A DNA stretch of 64,000 bases from UBA4416 sp040389965 (GTDB taxonomy: Bacteria; Bacteroidota; Bacteroidia; B-17B0; Aurantibacillaceae): assembly GCA_040389965.1 (NCBI GenBank), contig JAZJZF010000028.1, positions 27,343 through 91,342 on the forward strand. The letters run 5' to 3'. This document shows positions 37,896-47,002 of this stretch, one piece after another (position 1 is the stretch's first letter; every line of letters begins with the position of its first letter). The notes beneath the pieces are model-generated. The model had not been told where the DNA came from. It saw only the letters and a list, made by a program, of their open reading frames with translations, and ran no database searches. The translations under genes and the position numbers were made by a program.

Positions 37896-38875
37896 GCTTT
37901 ATTTCTGATAAAATTCAGGATGCTTTTTACAGGTTTATGTTCGGCTCCGAGGGCTAATAGCTTTTCGTTCAAATTTATGTTGAGCCCATGTGTTTTAAAA
38001 TAGTTTATTGCTTTTTGAGCGAGCAATCCATCGCCCAAATTATACGCAATTTTCAGTAAAACTCTGTAATAATTTTCGTCAATTGCCAGCTTAATAGCAT
38101 CACTGGCCTTGTATTTAGCAATATACGTTTGCTTTATATGGTAAAGCCCGTTATGAAACCGTAATTTTTTTTTGGGTGACTGTGTTCTGCTGGCAGATTC
38201 ATTCAACAACCTATAAGTAGCAAATACCTCATCTATATAATGGACCTTTGAATGGAAGGCAATATCAAGCCATAAAGGAAAATCAGTCAATGGCCAGTTT
38301 TCTTTAATAGCCAGATCATAATCAAAATACTGCCTTACCAATTCTTTTCTAAAACAGACAGTTGCCGGTTTAATAAAAAACGGATCGGGTTTCATTAAGT
38401 CATTAAAAATAGCCCCTTCGGGCACTTTTACATGATTACTCCTGTTAACATGGTGCTCTGTTTTTCCTGTTGCTTCGTAGTAATGATCTACATCGGCATG
38501 TACCAATCCATAATCAGGGTTAGCTTCTAAAAAATCTATTTGTTTTTGAAGCTTCAATTCATCCATCCAGTAATCATCTCCTTCTAAAAAACAAATGTAT
38601 TTTCCTTTTGCTTTCTCAATACATTTCTTTTCGTTGGCAATGGCACCATTGTTTTTCTCGTTTAAACTTAAAAATACCTTATCAGGATGATTTTTGGCAT
38701 ATTCCTTTACAATATCCCCTGTTGCATCAATTGAGCAATCTTCGCCTACAATAACTTCATAGGCATAACTACATTTTTGATGTAAGATCGAATCCAAGGC
38801 CTGGGCAATATATTTTTCCTGGTTATAGGTTATAACTACAACACTTAAAACAGGAGAAGGCAACGCAGTACTCAA
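37892..38875 (-). CDS. Glycosyltransferase family 2
   Basis: Inverting GT-A enzyme of 327 residues: LSVVVITYNQEKYIAQALDS at the N-terminus, YEVIVGEDCSIDATG as the nucleotide site, and YICFLEGDDYW carrying the DxD-like acidic motif. A C-terminal helical region (~230-327) has no membrane segments, so this is a soluble or peripheral transferase. It overlaps both neighbours by 4 bases, placing it in a tightly coupled run of glycosyltransferase and methyltransferase genes. Confidence 0.94.
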   Translation of the reverse strand: MSTALPSPVLSVVVITYNQEKYIAQALDSILHQKCSYAYEVIVGEDCSIDATGDIVKEYAKNHPDKVFLSLNEKNNGAIANEKKCIEKAKGKYICFLEGDDYWMDELKLQKQIDFLEANPDYGLVHADVDHYYEATGKTEHHVNRSNHVKVPEGAIFNDLMKPDPFFIKPATVCFRKELVRQYFDYDLAIKENWPLTDFPLWLDIAFHSKVHYIDEVFATYRLLNESASRTQSPKKKLRFHNGLYHIKQTYIAKYKASDAIKLAIDENYYRVLLKIAYNLGDGLLAQKAINYFKTHGLNINLNEKLLALGAEHKPVKSILNFIRNKA

Positions 38876-39519
38876 TTTTTATAAATAGAAAAATGAATGG
38901 TTTTATACTCTGATGGAAATTCTTCTGTCTTATGAAAAATGTTATTCCTTACTATACTTTCGTGACACAGGGGATTTTTATAAATGATTGTTACCTGTCT
39001 CGGATTTTCTATTAATGATTTTTCAATTTGAAGAATAACCTTATCCATAATTCCGGACTGAAACGGATTATACATATAGAAATAATTAAAAGACTTATAG
39101 TCTGTAAATAGCCCTGCATCTACATTCTTAATATTTACATGCGTTTTTTTTAGAACCTGCATGTTTTTAGAAGCAATTTCGCAAAGCCTTTCGGAAAGTT
39201 CAATGCCACATAACATGCCAAAAGGAAAAGAACTCAGGATATATAAAGCATGCCCTTTTCCCGATCCAATATCCACAATATGGTCAGATGGTTTGATCTC
39301 CATGTTACGGATAATCTTTTTTAAATAATTATTTCCAGAAGTCTCATAACCCCACGAATTATCGGGCAGATTTAACTCCCGGATAGATTCCATTTTTGAA
39401 AAATCAATTCCTCTTAATTTTTCTATCCGACACATTATTTCATATCTCAACTTCCTGAAATAGACTCCGGGATTATTTATAACAAATGCTATTCTCTTAA
39501 TAAGTGGTTTTGCAGACAT
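38872..39519 (-). CDS. Class I SAM-dependent methyltransferase
   Basis: Protein of 215 residues with a SAM-binding motif I HIVDIGSGKGHALYILSS, an acidic motif II (GIELSERLCEIA) and a FYMYNPF motif at the catalytic position resembling NPPY/NPPF of amino- or carboxyl-methyltransferases. Probably methylates a sugar or a modified amino group of the repeat unit. It lies 14 bases downstream of the CelD-type acyltransferase gene and overlaps the GT2 gene by 4 bases. Confidence 0.88.
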   Translation of the reverse strand: MSAKPLIKRIAFVINNPGVYFRKLRYEIMCRIEKLRGIDFSKMESIRELNLPDNSWGYETSGNNYLKKIIRNMEIKPSDHIVDIGSGKGHALYILSSFPFGMLCGIELSERLCEIASKNMQVLKKTHVNIKNVDAGLFTDYKSFNYFYMYNPFQSGIMDKVILQIEKSLIENPRQVTIIYKNPLCHESIVRNNIFHKTEEFPSEYKTIHFSIYKN

Positions 39520-39533
39520 TTGGCAAAGAGAGG

Positions 39534-40580
39534 TTAATTACTTTTGAGTTGTGCGTTTGCATGTGCAAGAGATTTCTGATACTGCTTGAACCAGAATGAA
39601 CTTAGCAGCGTATTTCCTTTAATCAATTTAGTATATAGTGTATTATAACCAGTACTAAAACGTTCTTTGTATTCATCTTTTCCCCAGCCTTCCGAATGGG
39701 AATGGTATCCATTTTTAAACGACTCTTTTAAATTAAATTCTACCGATAGCATTCCTACTGAGTACCTTCTGTAATCACGGTCAAAAGAGGCATCCAGGCA
39801 AAATTTTTCGTTATGGTAAAGCAAATTTGTACGGTATGCCACCATTTTACCATTTAATTTTATTGAAATGAGTTGAGCGTCAAATGAGCGATACAGATCC
39901 ATTGCCATAGCATATTTTGCCGCATCATCGTAAAAACAGATTTTATTATCTTTCAACTTACTTCTTGAAATATCAATTATTTTTTCGAGGTCTTTTTCTT
40001 CCAAAGGCGCCGAAACTTCTTCATAAATTAAGTTATCGTTTGCCATTCTGTTTCGTGAAGTGCGTATGTTTTGCTTATGCCCTGAACTATATGTTTCTTG
40101 GTATTGGGCATAATCTTCAAACTTTTTTATATCGTACAGGTAACATACGTTAAACGCGTAACTTACGCTATTGTCTGCTTTATAAAGTTGCGATGTCTCT
40201 GTAATATGAGATAAATAACTAATATCAATTTTATAGTTTTTNNNNNNNNNNAATGTATTGGCAATGATATCTGAATAATAAGAAAAAAACTGCTGGCCAA
40301 TAAATTCCAGGCTCTTTACGCGAAAGATTTTTTTTCTTTTCCGGGTAATGACACAAAAAGGAAAAATCGCCTCAATTGCCCCATTATTAAGCAATACCGC
40401 AATGGCCAATTCTTTTTTAACAACGTTCTTTTCAGTAACGTTCAAAAAGTTTTTCCAGAAAACAGACAAATACGTATAACTGTATGAAATATATTTATGG
40501 GAAACGGTGTTTTCAAACTGCAGCCATTTATCGCGGTATAAACTAAAATCTTCTTTCGACCTGATAAATTCTACAGTCAT
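39534..40580 (-). CDS. GNAT/CelD-type acyltransferase, interrupted by a 10-N gap
   Basis: Acyl-CoA N-acyltransferase of the FemAB/CelD kind (Acetyltransf_6-like). It shows KQNIRTSRNRMA, FDAQLISIKLNGKMVAYRTN and CLDASFDRDYRRYSVGMLSVE, the typical double-GNAT acetyl-CoA fold features, and ends at about residue 348. Such enzymes acylate amino sugars of bacterial polysaccharides. Ten Ns at 40242-40251 follow IIANT and precede KNYKIDISYLS; compared with the family pattern about 20 residues seem to be missing, so the N count is a placeholder that happens to preserve the frame. I see no foreign sequence at this gap. Confidence 0.83.
   Translation of the reverse strand: MTVEFIRSKEDFSLYRDKWLQFENTVSHKYISYSYTYLSVFWKNFLNVTEKNVVKKELAIAVLLNNGAIEAIFPFCVITRKRKKIFRVKSLEFIGQQFFSYYSDIIANTXXXXKNYKIDISYLSHITETSQLYKADNSVSYAFNVCYLYDIKKFEDYAQYQETYSSGHKQNIRTSRNRMANDNLIYEEVSAPLEEKDLEKIIDISRSKLKDNKICFYDDAAKYAMAMDLYRSFDAQLISIKLNGKMVAYRTNLLYHNEKFCLDASFDRDYRRYSVGMLSVEFNLKESFKNGYHSHSEGWGKDEYKERFSTGYNTLYTKLIKGNTLLSSFWFKQYQKSLAHANAQLKSN
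40242..40251. other. Assembly gap (10 N) in the CelD-type gene
   Basis: Ten Ns; probable real loss about 60 bases, judged from family spacing. Both sides read in the same frame with ten Ns, so a true length of 3n+1 is implied. Confidence 0.9.
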
Positions 40581-40591
40581 TTAATTTCAGA

Positions 40592-41281
40592 TTAAATTAA
40601 TGTATAATTATTTAACTGGTTTTTCGTTTTATCTTTCCCGTTAAACATTAATACATCAATAATGGAAAGCCCGGGTATAAAAATATCCGAAAACTGTGTA
40701 TAGCTACTGAGCTTTGATTGTATAAATTTAAGTTCCATTCCCTGCAGTGCAAATGCTTCTTTCGAGTAAAGTTCTTGCCCGCCTATAGCATTAATATAAA
40801 CGCCGGCATTCAGTAATTTACACATATGTATTATTTTTTCCTGGGCTTTAAGTTCGTTGTTTTTAGTAAGCTCCGAAGAAATGCGGATGTTTGTTTCGAT
40901 GTTTAATTCGTTACATATCAATTTGATGCTATTGCTTAAAAATCCGGATAAATTATCTTCCGGAAAATTCAAAATACGTTCTGCCAGATCCATTGTTTCA
41001 CCAAAATGAGTCGCTTTTTTATAATAAGCATTTAAAGTCTTTACTATTTTGGCTTTGTTATGACCAACACTGATTTCATTTATTTTTTTAAAAGAACTTG
41101 AACCCGAAAGTTCAAGGGTGATATAGCAAGGCTCTGCGCCTTTCGAAAATCTGTTTCTGTTTACCCAACCTTGTTTAATGTAATTTACATCATCATAAAT
41201 TACAAAAACATCTACAGCTTTAATTAACTGGAAATATCCCAGGTAAGGCAGAAAATAAGGTTGCATTATTCCAAGTTTCAC
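40592..41281 (-). CDS. WbqC-like family protein
   Basis: Protein of 229 residues matching the WbqC family throughout: MKLGIMQPYFLPYLGYFQLI, VIYDDVNYIKQGWVNRNRF, GGQELYSKEAF and SIIDVLMFNG near the end. WbqC proteins are found in O-antigen and capsule loci, often beside aminotransferases and acyltransferases, and are thought to act in amide-bond formation on amino sugars, though the reaction is not established to my knowledge. It overlaps the Wzx gene by 4 bases. Confidence 0.92.
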   Translation of the reverse strand: MKLGIMQPYFLPYLGYFQLIKAVDVFVIYDDVNYIKQGWVNRNRFSKGAEPCYITLELSGSSSFKKINEISVGHNKAKIVKTLNAYYKKATHFGETMDLAERILNFPEDNLSGFLSNSIKLICNELNIETNIRISSELTKNNELKAQEKIIHMCKLLNAGVYINAIGGQELYSKEAFALQGMELKFIQSKLSSYTQFSDIFIPGLSIIDVLMFNGKDKTKNQLNNYTLI

Positions 41282-42735
41282 AATGCAGTAACTCTTTTTT
41301 TAGAAACAAGTTTCATAAATATTTCTCTTAATGTAACCAGCTCTTTAACCTTAAAGAGGTTCGATAACACTGCATAAAACAAAACCCCCACAGGCGGTAA
41401 TATAATAAGCTGGAACATATTATTTGTAATGATATATTTTAACCCCAGAAGAAACAACAACATTAAGCCATTCATGAATATAAATACCAACAGATCTTTG
41501 ATTTGATCTATAATTCCGTAATCTAAAAGTCTTTTCGAATAAAACGTATTGATATAATAACAAACAATACTTAATGCAATTAAGCCCCACACTAAGCCAT
41601 AAACTCCCCATCTAAAAAAAACAACGATGGTAAGCACCGTAAAAAATTGTTTGATGACTTCCAGTTTCAAAAATAAATCAGACCTGCCTTTCACTTTGAG
41701 TAAATCAAGATTTATAGCTTGTAAAGGGTAAAAAGCGCCTTCAATACATAGTATTTGTAATAATGTCACACAGGGTAACCACTTTTCTGTTAATACTACT
41801 CGTATCAGGGGTTCTGCCACAACTCCTAAAATAGTCATAACAGGAAACAAGGTAAAAGCAACGATCCTGAACATAGATCTGTACCCTTCTTTTAACTGGT
41901 CATTATTGTGCTGCAATTTAGCAAGTACAGGATATGTCACTGCCCCAATAGCTCCATAAATACTGCTTACAGGCAATTTTTGAAACTGATTCGCCCTTGT
42001 ATAAAATCCAAGGCTTTTTGCATTATACAGTTTACCAATGATAATAGCATATAAGTTTTCGGAAACTGCATTAATCAGTGCTGATGCCAACAGCTTGGAG
42101 CCAAAACCAAACAATTCTTTAAAGGAACGTTCAGAAAAGATAGGCATTGGGCGCCAGCTGCTTAAAATCCAAAAACCAATATTCATTAAAATATTCTTGC
42201 TTAAATTTTGCACTACCAAAGCCCATACTCCCAATCCCTGCCATGCACAAACAACGCCAATAACGCCACTGATAATAATAGAACTGAGATTGACTTTTGC
42301 CTGCGATTTGAAATCAAGTTGCTTGGTAAGAATTGTTTTTTGAATGATACCAAATGCGCTAATAATAATATTTAAGGCTACAACTTTGGCTAACGGGGCA
42401 AGTAATGGCTCCTGGTAAAATTCTGAAATAAGGGGTGAACAAAGAAAAATAATAACGTAAAAGACAAAGGCTACTACAAGGTTAAACCAAAATACGGTTG
42501 AATAATCACGGTTTGTTGGCTCACTCTTTCTAATAAGCGCAGCCGAAAATCCGCCCTCCACAAAAACCTGTGCAATAGAAATAAACACCAAAAGCATTCC
42601 AATAAGTCCATAATCTTCAGGCATTAAAAGCCTGGCCAGAATAAGCCCTATAATGAATTGGATTCCCTGGTTACCAAAGCGTTCGGCAACGCTCCATATA
42701 ACACCGTTAACGGCTTTCTCCTTTAAAGTACTCAC
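41278..42735 (-). CDS. Wzx-type lipid-linked oligosaccharide flippase (MOP superfamily)
   Basis: Polytopic membrane protein of 485 residues with about fourteen transmembrane segments. The N-terminus (GVIWSVAERFGNQGIQFIIG then LILARLLMPEDYGLIG) and LGVWALVVQNL are typical of polysaccharide-synthesis (PST/MOP) flippases. It should move the undecaprenyl-linked repeat unit across the inner membrane. It shares one base with the stop of the aminotransferase gene upstream and overlaps the WbqC-like gene downstream. Confidence 0.93.
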   Translation of the reverse strand: MSTLKEKAVNGVIWSVAERFGNQGIQFIIGLILARLLMPEDYGLIGMLLVFISIAQVFVEGGFSAALIRKSEPTNRDYSTVFWFNLVVAFVFYVIIFLCSPLISEFYQEPLLAPLAKVVALNIIISAFGIIQKTILTKQLDFKSQAKVNLSSIIISGVIGVVCAWQGLGVWALVVQNLSKNILMNIGFWILSSWRPMPIFSERSFKELFGFGSKLLASALINAVSENLYAIIIGKLYNAKSLGFYTRANQFQKLPVSSIYGAIGAVTYPVLAKLQHNNDQLKEGYRSMFRIVAFTLFPVMTILGVVAEPLIRVVLTEKWLPCVTLLQILCIEGAFYPLQAINLDLLKVKGRSDLFLKLEVIKQFFTVLTIVVFFRWGVYGLVWGLIALSIVCYYINTFYSKRLLDYGIIDQIKDLLVFIFMNGLMLLFLLGLKYIITNNMFQLIILPPVGVLFYAVLSNLFKVKELVTLREIFMKLVSKKRVTAL

Positions 42736-43850
42736 TATTTAATAAGGTCAATAATTTTATTCAAAAAATATGGTTCTATTTCTGAATAAATAGGTAAGCA
42801 CAACACCTCTTGCGACATTTTAAGCGCATTTAAAAGGGTTTCGTTCTTTGAAGAGCTAAGCTCATTGTAAGGGCTAAAGCTACTTACCAAAGGATAAAAA
42901 TAACGCCTCGCATAAATATTATTTTCTTTCAATAATTCATACAACTCGTCCCTGGTTATTCTGTAATCACTGTTTACAAAAATCGGAAAATAGGAATAGT
43001 TATGTTCTACATTCGCTTCATCTTCCAGAACGCGGATTCCTTTTATATTTCTAAGCTGTTCTCTGTAAAATTCAGTAACTGTTTTTCGTTTCGAAATATT
43101 TTTTTCTATTTCCTTCAATTGCAATAACCCAAAGGCGCATTGCAACTCATTCATTTTAGCATTAATGCCAGGCTCTACTACTGTTACTTCATCGGTAATT
43201 CCAAAATTCTTTAAATTATCGATCCTTGTTTTTGTTGCTGCATCATGCGATATAATGGCACCACCTTCAATCGTGTTAAATGTTTTAGTAGCATGAAAAC
43301 TTAAAATAGAAAGATCTCCAAAATTCAAAATGCTTTGCCCCTTTTGTTTAACTCCAAAAGCATGTGCTGCATCGTAAATCACTTTAAGTTTGTGTTTTTT
43401 TGCAATGGCTTCAATCTTTGCCATGTCGCAAGGATTCCCATATACATGCACCGGCATAATAGCAGTGGTAGCTGGTGTAATCAACGCTTCTATTTTTTCG
43501 GGGTCAATGTTTCCGAACACAGGATCCACATCGCAAAACACCGGAATAATTCCATTCCAGTGCAATGAATTAGTAGTAGCCACAAAAGTATAAGGCGTTG
43601 TAATCACTTCTCCTTTTATGCCAAGGCACTGCAGTGCGGTTATTAACGCCAGCGTACCATTCGAAAAAACCGACACATATTTAACACCTAAATATTCTGA
43701 AAGAGCTTTCTCAAACGCTTCATGAAAAGGTCCCTGGTTTGTCAGGATTTTAGTATCCCATATTTCTCTCAGCGATTCAACAAAATCTTCTAAAGGCGGC
43801 AGACTTGGCTGCGTCACATAAATACTTTTGTCGGTATTGATTTTGTCCAT
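42735..43850 (-). CDS. DegT/DnrJ/EryC1/StrS family sugar aminotransferase
   Basis: PLP-dependent nucleotide-sugar aminotransferase of 371 residues. It has the substrate-loop start GPFHEAFEKALSEYLGVKY, VITTPYTFVATTN, the Asp that contacts the PLP ring in VIYDAAHAFG, and the Schiff-base lysine in SFHATKTFNTIEGG. It aminates a keto-sugar nucleotide, giving an amino-deoxy sugar; the specific sugar cannot be read from the sequence. It directly follows the epimerase gene (stop at 43851) and its stop overlaps the start of the flippase gene. Confidence 0.94.
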   Translation of the reverse strand: MDKINTDKSIYVTQPSLPPLEDFVESLREIWDTKILTNQGPFHEAFEKALSEYLGVKYVSVFSNGTLALITALQCLGIKGEVITTPYTFVATTNSLHWNGIIPVFCDVDPVFGNIDPEKIEALITPATTAIMPVHVYGNPCDMAKIEAIAKKHKLKVIYDAAHAFGVKQKGQSILNFGDLSILSFHATKTFNTIEGGAIISHDAATKTRIDNLKNFGITDEVTVVEPGINAKMNELQCAFGLLQLKEIEKNISKRKTVTEFYREQLRNIKGIRVLEDEANVEHNYSYFPIFVNSDYRITRDELYELLKENNIYARRYFYPLVSSFSPYNELSSSKNETLLNALKMSQEVLCLPIYSEIEPYFLNKIIDLIK

Positions 43851-44976
43851 TTACTTAATCCTTAAATTTTCCCAATACCATTCAACCGCTTCTTTTAATC
43901 CCTGTTTAAGGTCATGCGTAGGTATATAATTTAATATATGCTGTGCTTTTTGTATAGATGCCAAAGAATGAGGAATATCCCCCTGCCTGTTTGGTCCATA
44001 ATTGATATTCACTTCTGCTATTTTTGGATCATATGCACTTAAGTATGTTTTTAGCAAATTGGTAATCTTGAACAGCTTTTTTAGTTACCATTCCGAAGTA
44101 TCCTGTAGATACACCGTATGTGTAAAAACCTTCTGCTGTCAAACGGTCTTGAAGTGCTGTAACATCAGCTCCTCTCGCTCCGAATTNNNNNNNNNNAGTA
44201 CGCTCGCCCACAGCCGTATTAAATACCTGCCCAATAGCTTCAGGATTACTCGTGGTTGCTGCCAGATGATTCATCTGTATCACATTATCGATGTAGGTAA
44301 AATCGCGCGAGTTAGTACCGTCTCCGTTTATTAACGGCGATTGGTATGCCATAAACGCCTGCGTGAATTTTGGAATGGCTGCAGCGTAAGCGCCATTAGG
44401 ATCCTGGCGGCGACCATACACATTAAAATACCTTAAGCCAATACTATCCAATCCGTAATTTAAGCGGAACACATGTGCATATAACTCATTCACATACTTG
44501 GTAACGGCATAAGGCGATAAGGGCTTCCCTATTACCTCTTCTATTTTAGGCAATGCTTCCGAATCGCCATAAGTGGAAGAGCTGGCGGCATACACTACAC
44601 GTTTTACTTTTGCATTACGTGCAGCTATCAATACATTTAAAAAGCCCCCTATATTTACATCATTAGTAGTTAAGGGATCATTTATGGAACGCGGAACAGA
44701 ACCTAATGCGGCTTGCTGTAATACAACATCAACACCCTGCATGGCTTTTTCACATATTGCAGCATCGCGAATATCTCCTTCAATTAACTGAAACCGTTTG
44801 TTATCCAATAAAGAACTGATATTTTCACGTTTACCGGTAGAAAAATTATCCAAACAAATAACTTCATTTGCATGCTGTAATAAATCTTCACATAAATTCG
44901 ATCCAATAAATCCTGCACCTCCGGTAACCAGAATACGCATATTTGTAATAGGAGAATAGGTCATGTTTTGGGTCAT
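43851..44976 (-). CDS. NAD-dependent nucleotide-sugar epimerase/dehydratase (SDR), chimeric at an assembly gap
   Basis: Extended-SDR enzyme close to the UDP-N-acetylglucosamine 4-epimerase group (WbpP/TviC): NAD motif LVTGGAGFIGSNLCED, SSSTYGDS, catalytic YAVTK, YFNVYGRRQDPNGAYAA and SRDFTYIDNV. The N-terminal part runs from 44976 to 44197 and stops at AVGERT. The C-terminal part (LLKTYLSAYDPKIAEV, RQGDIPHSLASIQKAQHI) is at about 44060-43851 in another frame. Between them lie ten Ns and ~125 bases of a foreign peptidoglycan-binding domain. Around a dozen native residues are lost. The start may be the ATG at 44976 or one 12 codons later next to the NAD motif. The real gene is most likely intact. 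Confidence 0.87.
44060..44196 (-). other. Foreign PG_binding_1 fragment plus 10-N gap inside the epimerase gene
   Basis: Minus-strand translation contains VTALQDRLTAEGFYTYG and STGYFGMVTKKAVQDYQ, a peptidoglycan-binding domain of the kind often repeated in Patescibacteria (candidate phyla radiation) surface proteins. It has no counterpart in SDR epimerases. It abuts the Ns at 44187-44196 and ends abruptly near 44060 where epimerase sequence resumes in a different frame. Best read as a mis-joined read or contig end. Confidence 0.85.
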
Positions 44977-45055
44977 AGGCTAAAAATAATAGCTCTTATT
45001 TATAATTTACGGCTTCGCCTGCTCAATCCCATTTTCCGGGATTAAATAAGACCCG

Positions 45056-45063
45056 CAAAACTA
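45056..45063 (-). promoter_or_regulatory. Candidate -7 element upstream of the epimerase gene (TAGTTTTG)
   Basis: On the minus strand TAGTTTTG fits TAnnTTTG, 80 bases upstream of the ATG at 44976, in the 232-base spacer after the MBOAT gene. No good -33 TTTG is seen at the expected distance. The same spacer holds a short hairpin (AATCCC/GGGATT at 45025-45043). The spacer marks a likely internal transcription start of the locus. Confidence 0.35.
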
Positions 45064-45208
45064 CTCAAAATTCGTTAAAATTCAGGGGTTTCTTATGCTT
45101 AATTGGCCAAAATACCCCATAAATAGATAAACAGGCCTTTTTTTACGTTATTAATTTTAATTCTATTTTCTAAATTTTTGTTGGCTATCAATAAGCAATG
45201 TCATAAAC

Positions 45209-46873
45209 CTAAAACTGGAAATAAATAAAAGGTTGCATTTCCCCGCTTATTAACTGATAAATACAAAACACAGCAATTACCACCACAGTTGCCATAGCCG
45301 GTAGCGGCAAACCTGCAAAGGCATTACGATACTTTTGTTTTAATGTTTCAGGGATCCAATGGATCATATAACCAATAAAAATAACCAAAAACACTACCCA
45401 ATAGCCCCTAACAACATCCAATATCAATTCTAATCCCAGATGATTGGTAATCCGGTCAAAAATAAGGCTAACCGTATCAAGGCTGTCACTCCTGAAAAAG
45501 ATCCGTGTAAAGCTGATAAAAGTCAAGGTTATGAATATACAGGCCGCTTTTACACCAAAAGAAGTATCGTTTTTAAATGGAGAAATCTTTTGCCATAATT
45601 TATGCACTACAAGTCCTAAACCGTTAAGTCCTCCCCAAATCATAAACAACCAGGAGCTGCCATGCCAAAGGCCTCCAAGCAACATAGTTACCAGCAGGTT
45701 TATATTGGTATTAATGCTTTGCTTTACTTTCGGGAAAAAATAAGCCAGTAACACAAATAGAATAGCCACAAATAATAAAACAAGAAATAACCACATCTCG
45801 CCCGTGAGCATTACCAGCACAAACGATAAAATAGCAATGCAAATATAAGAACCTATGGTGCCGTGTTTATTTCCTCCCAACGGAATGTATAAATACTCTT
45901 TAAGCCACGAGGATAAGGAAATATGCCAGCGTTTCCAGAATTCACTAACGTCCTGCGCCTTGTAGGGCGATTTAAAATTTGTTTTAAGCCTATAGCCCAA
46001 CAGTAATGCTATTCCTATAGCAATATCCGTATAACCGCTAAAATCGGCATAGATCTGCAAAGAATAACCAAAGATCCCAAAAATGGTTTCCACACCTGAG
46101 TAATACGTAGGGCTGTCAAAAATACGGTCAATATAATTAACGGCAATATAATCGGCCATGATCTTTTTCGATAACCCGTTTATAATCCAAAAAACCGCCA
46201 TGCCAAATTCTTTTTTGGTTAAGCTATACGATTGGTAGATCTGGTAAAGAAACTCGTTTGCCTTTACAATAGGCCCTGCTACAAGGTGTGGAAAGAAGCA
46301 CACAAAAAAACCATAATCAAAAATAGAGTTAACGGGTTTCACTTTTTCCCTGTAAATATCGATGGTATAGGAAATAGATTGAAACGTAAAAAAAGAAATT
46401 CCCACAGGCAGAATCAGTTTATCTACAGGATCGCTTGTACCAAGAAAAGTATTACTAAAGCTTGTAAAGTGATTAAAAAACTCGAGGTGCGTATTTCCCA
46501 GTTGATTAACGCTTTCTACAAAGAAATAGGCATATTTAAAATAACATAATAAACTCAGGTTAAGCAGTAAGCTAACCGTTAGATAAAGTTTCTTTTTAGC
46601 AACAGATTTACTTTCGTAAATAAGCCGCCCCCAGTTATAATCACTGCAAATAGTAAAAATAAGCAGGATCAGGAAAACACCACTGGTTTTATAATAAAAG
46701 AAAAAACTAACCAGCAATAAATAAATGGTACGCGCTTTATTTTGCTTATAGAGCAACGAATAAATCCCCAGCACAACAGCAAAAAATCCCCAGAAATAAA
46801 GCTGCGTAAAAATAACCGGCTGGCCTTTTACGTAGCAGAACCAAGGTTCCAGGTATGTGAGTATATCTTCCAT
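45209..46873 (-). CDS. MBOAT family O-acyltransferase (AlgI-like)
   Basis: Polytopic membrane acyltransferase of 554 residues. Typical AlgI/DltB landmarks: LPVGISFFTFQSISYTIDIY, FFPHLVAGPIV, SEFWKRWHISLSSWLKEYLY and IPLGGNKHG, and the catalytic histidine region LLGGLWHGSSW. It probably passes acetyl groups from the cytoplasm to exopolysaccharide in the periplasm. The two SGNH hydrolase-like proteins encoded upstream are the natural acetyl-transfer partners, as with AlgI/AlgJ/AlgX. Ten bases before its ATG the sequence enters a 10-N gap. Confidence 0.94.
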   Translation of the reverse strand: MEDILTYLEPWFCYVKGQPVIFTQLYFWGFFAVVLGIYSLLYKQNKARTIYLLLVSFFFYYKTSGVFLILLIFTICSDYNWGRLIYESKSVAKKKLYLTVSLLLNLSLLCYFKYAYFFVESVNQLGNTHLEFFNHFTSFSNTFLGTSDPVDKLILPVGISFFTFQSISYTIDIYREKVKPVNSIFDYGFFVCFFPHLVAGPIVKANEFLYQIYQSYSLTKKEFGMAVFWIINGLSKKIMADYIAVNYIDRIFDSPTYYSGVETIFGIFGYSLQIYADFSGYTDIAIGIALLLGYRLKTNFKSPYKAQDVSEFWKRWHISLSSWLKEYLYIPLGGNKHGTIGSYICIAILSFVLVMLTGEMWLFLVLLFVAILFVLLAYFFPKVKQSINTNINLLVTMLLGGLWHGSSWLFMIWGGLNGLGLVVHKLWQKISPFKNDTSFGVKAACIFITLTFISFTRIFFRSDSLDTVSLIFDRITNHLGLELILDVVRGYWVVFLVIFIGYMIHWIPETLKQKYRNAFAGLPLPAMATVVVIAVFCIYQLISGEMQPFIYFQF

Positions 46874-46883
46874 TAGTTAGATG

Positions 46884-46893
46884 NNNNNNNNNN
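46884..46893. other. Assembly gap (10 N) between MBOAT and a cut glycoside hydrolase gene
   Basis: Ten Ns. On the high-coordinate side an open reading frame runs straight into the gap, so the true missing stretch may be a whole gene rather than ten bases. Confidence 0.9.
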
Positions 46894-46996
46894 ACCAAAA
46901 CACCCAAGGTTTAGCAGAATCAGATTGCTGCGCATGTGAGATTCTTGCGAAGCAAATGACTAAGGTTAAAGAAAGGAGTATTTTGGCAAGTTTCAT
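46894..46996 (-). CDS. 5' fragment of a secreted glycoside hydrolase (GH106-like), truncated by the gap
   Basis: Thirty-four codons from ATG at 46996 into the Ns. They encode a signal peptide (KLAKILLSLTLVICFARIS, cleavage after SHA) and then QQSDSAKPWVFW. The PWVFW string just after the signal sequence is how many GH106-type alpha-L-rhamnosidases and related large hydrolases begin (RPWVYWYWM...ITADLEAM). The base composition matches the host. The rest of the gene, about 2.5-3.3 kb if full length, is missing from the assembly. A secreted hydrolase would fit a locus whose polymer contains rhamnose-like sugars; that is speculation. Confidence 0.55.
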
Positions 46997-47002
46997 TAGA
47001 TG

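Noticed and set aside
44029..44186. PG_binding domain as a genuine C-terminal part of the epimerase
   Set aside because: The real epimerase C-terminus is present in another frame beyond it (43851-44060), and a gap abuts it; chimera is more likely.
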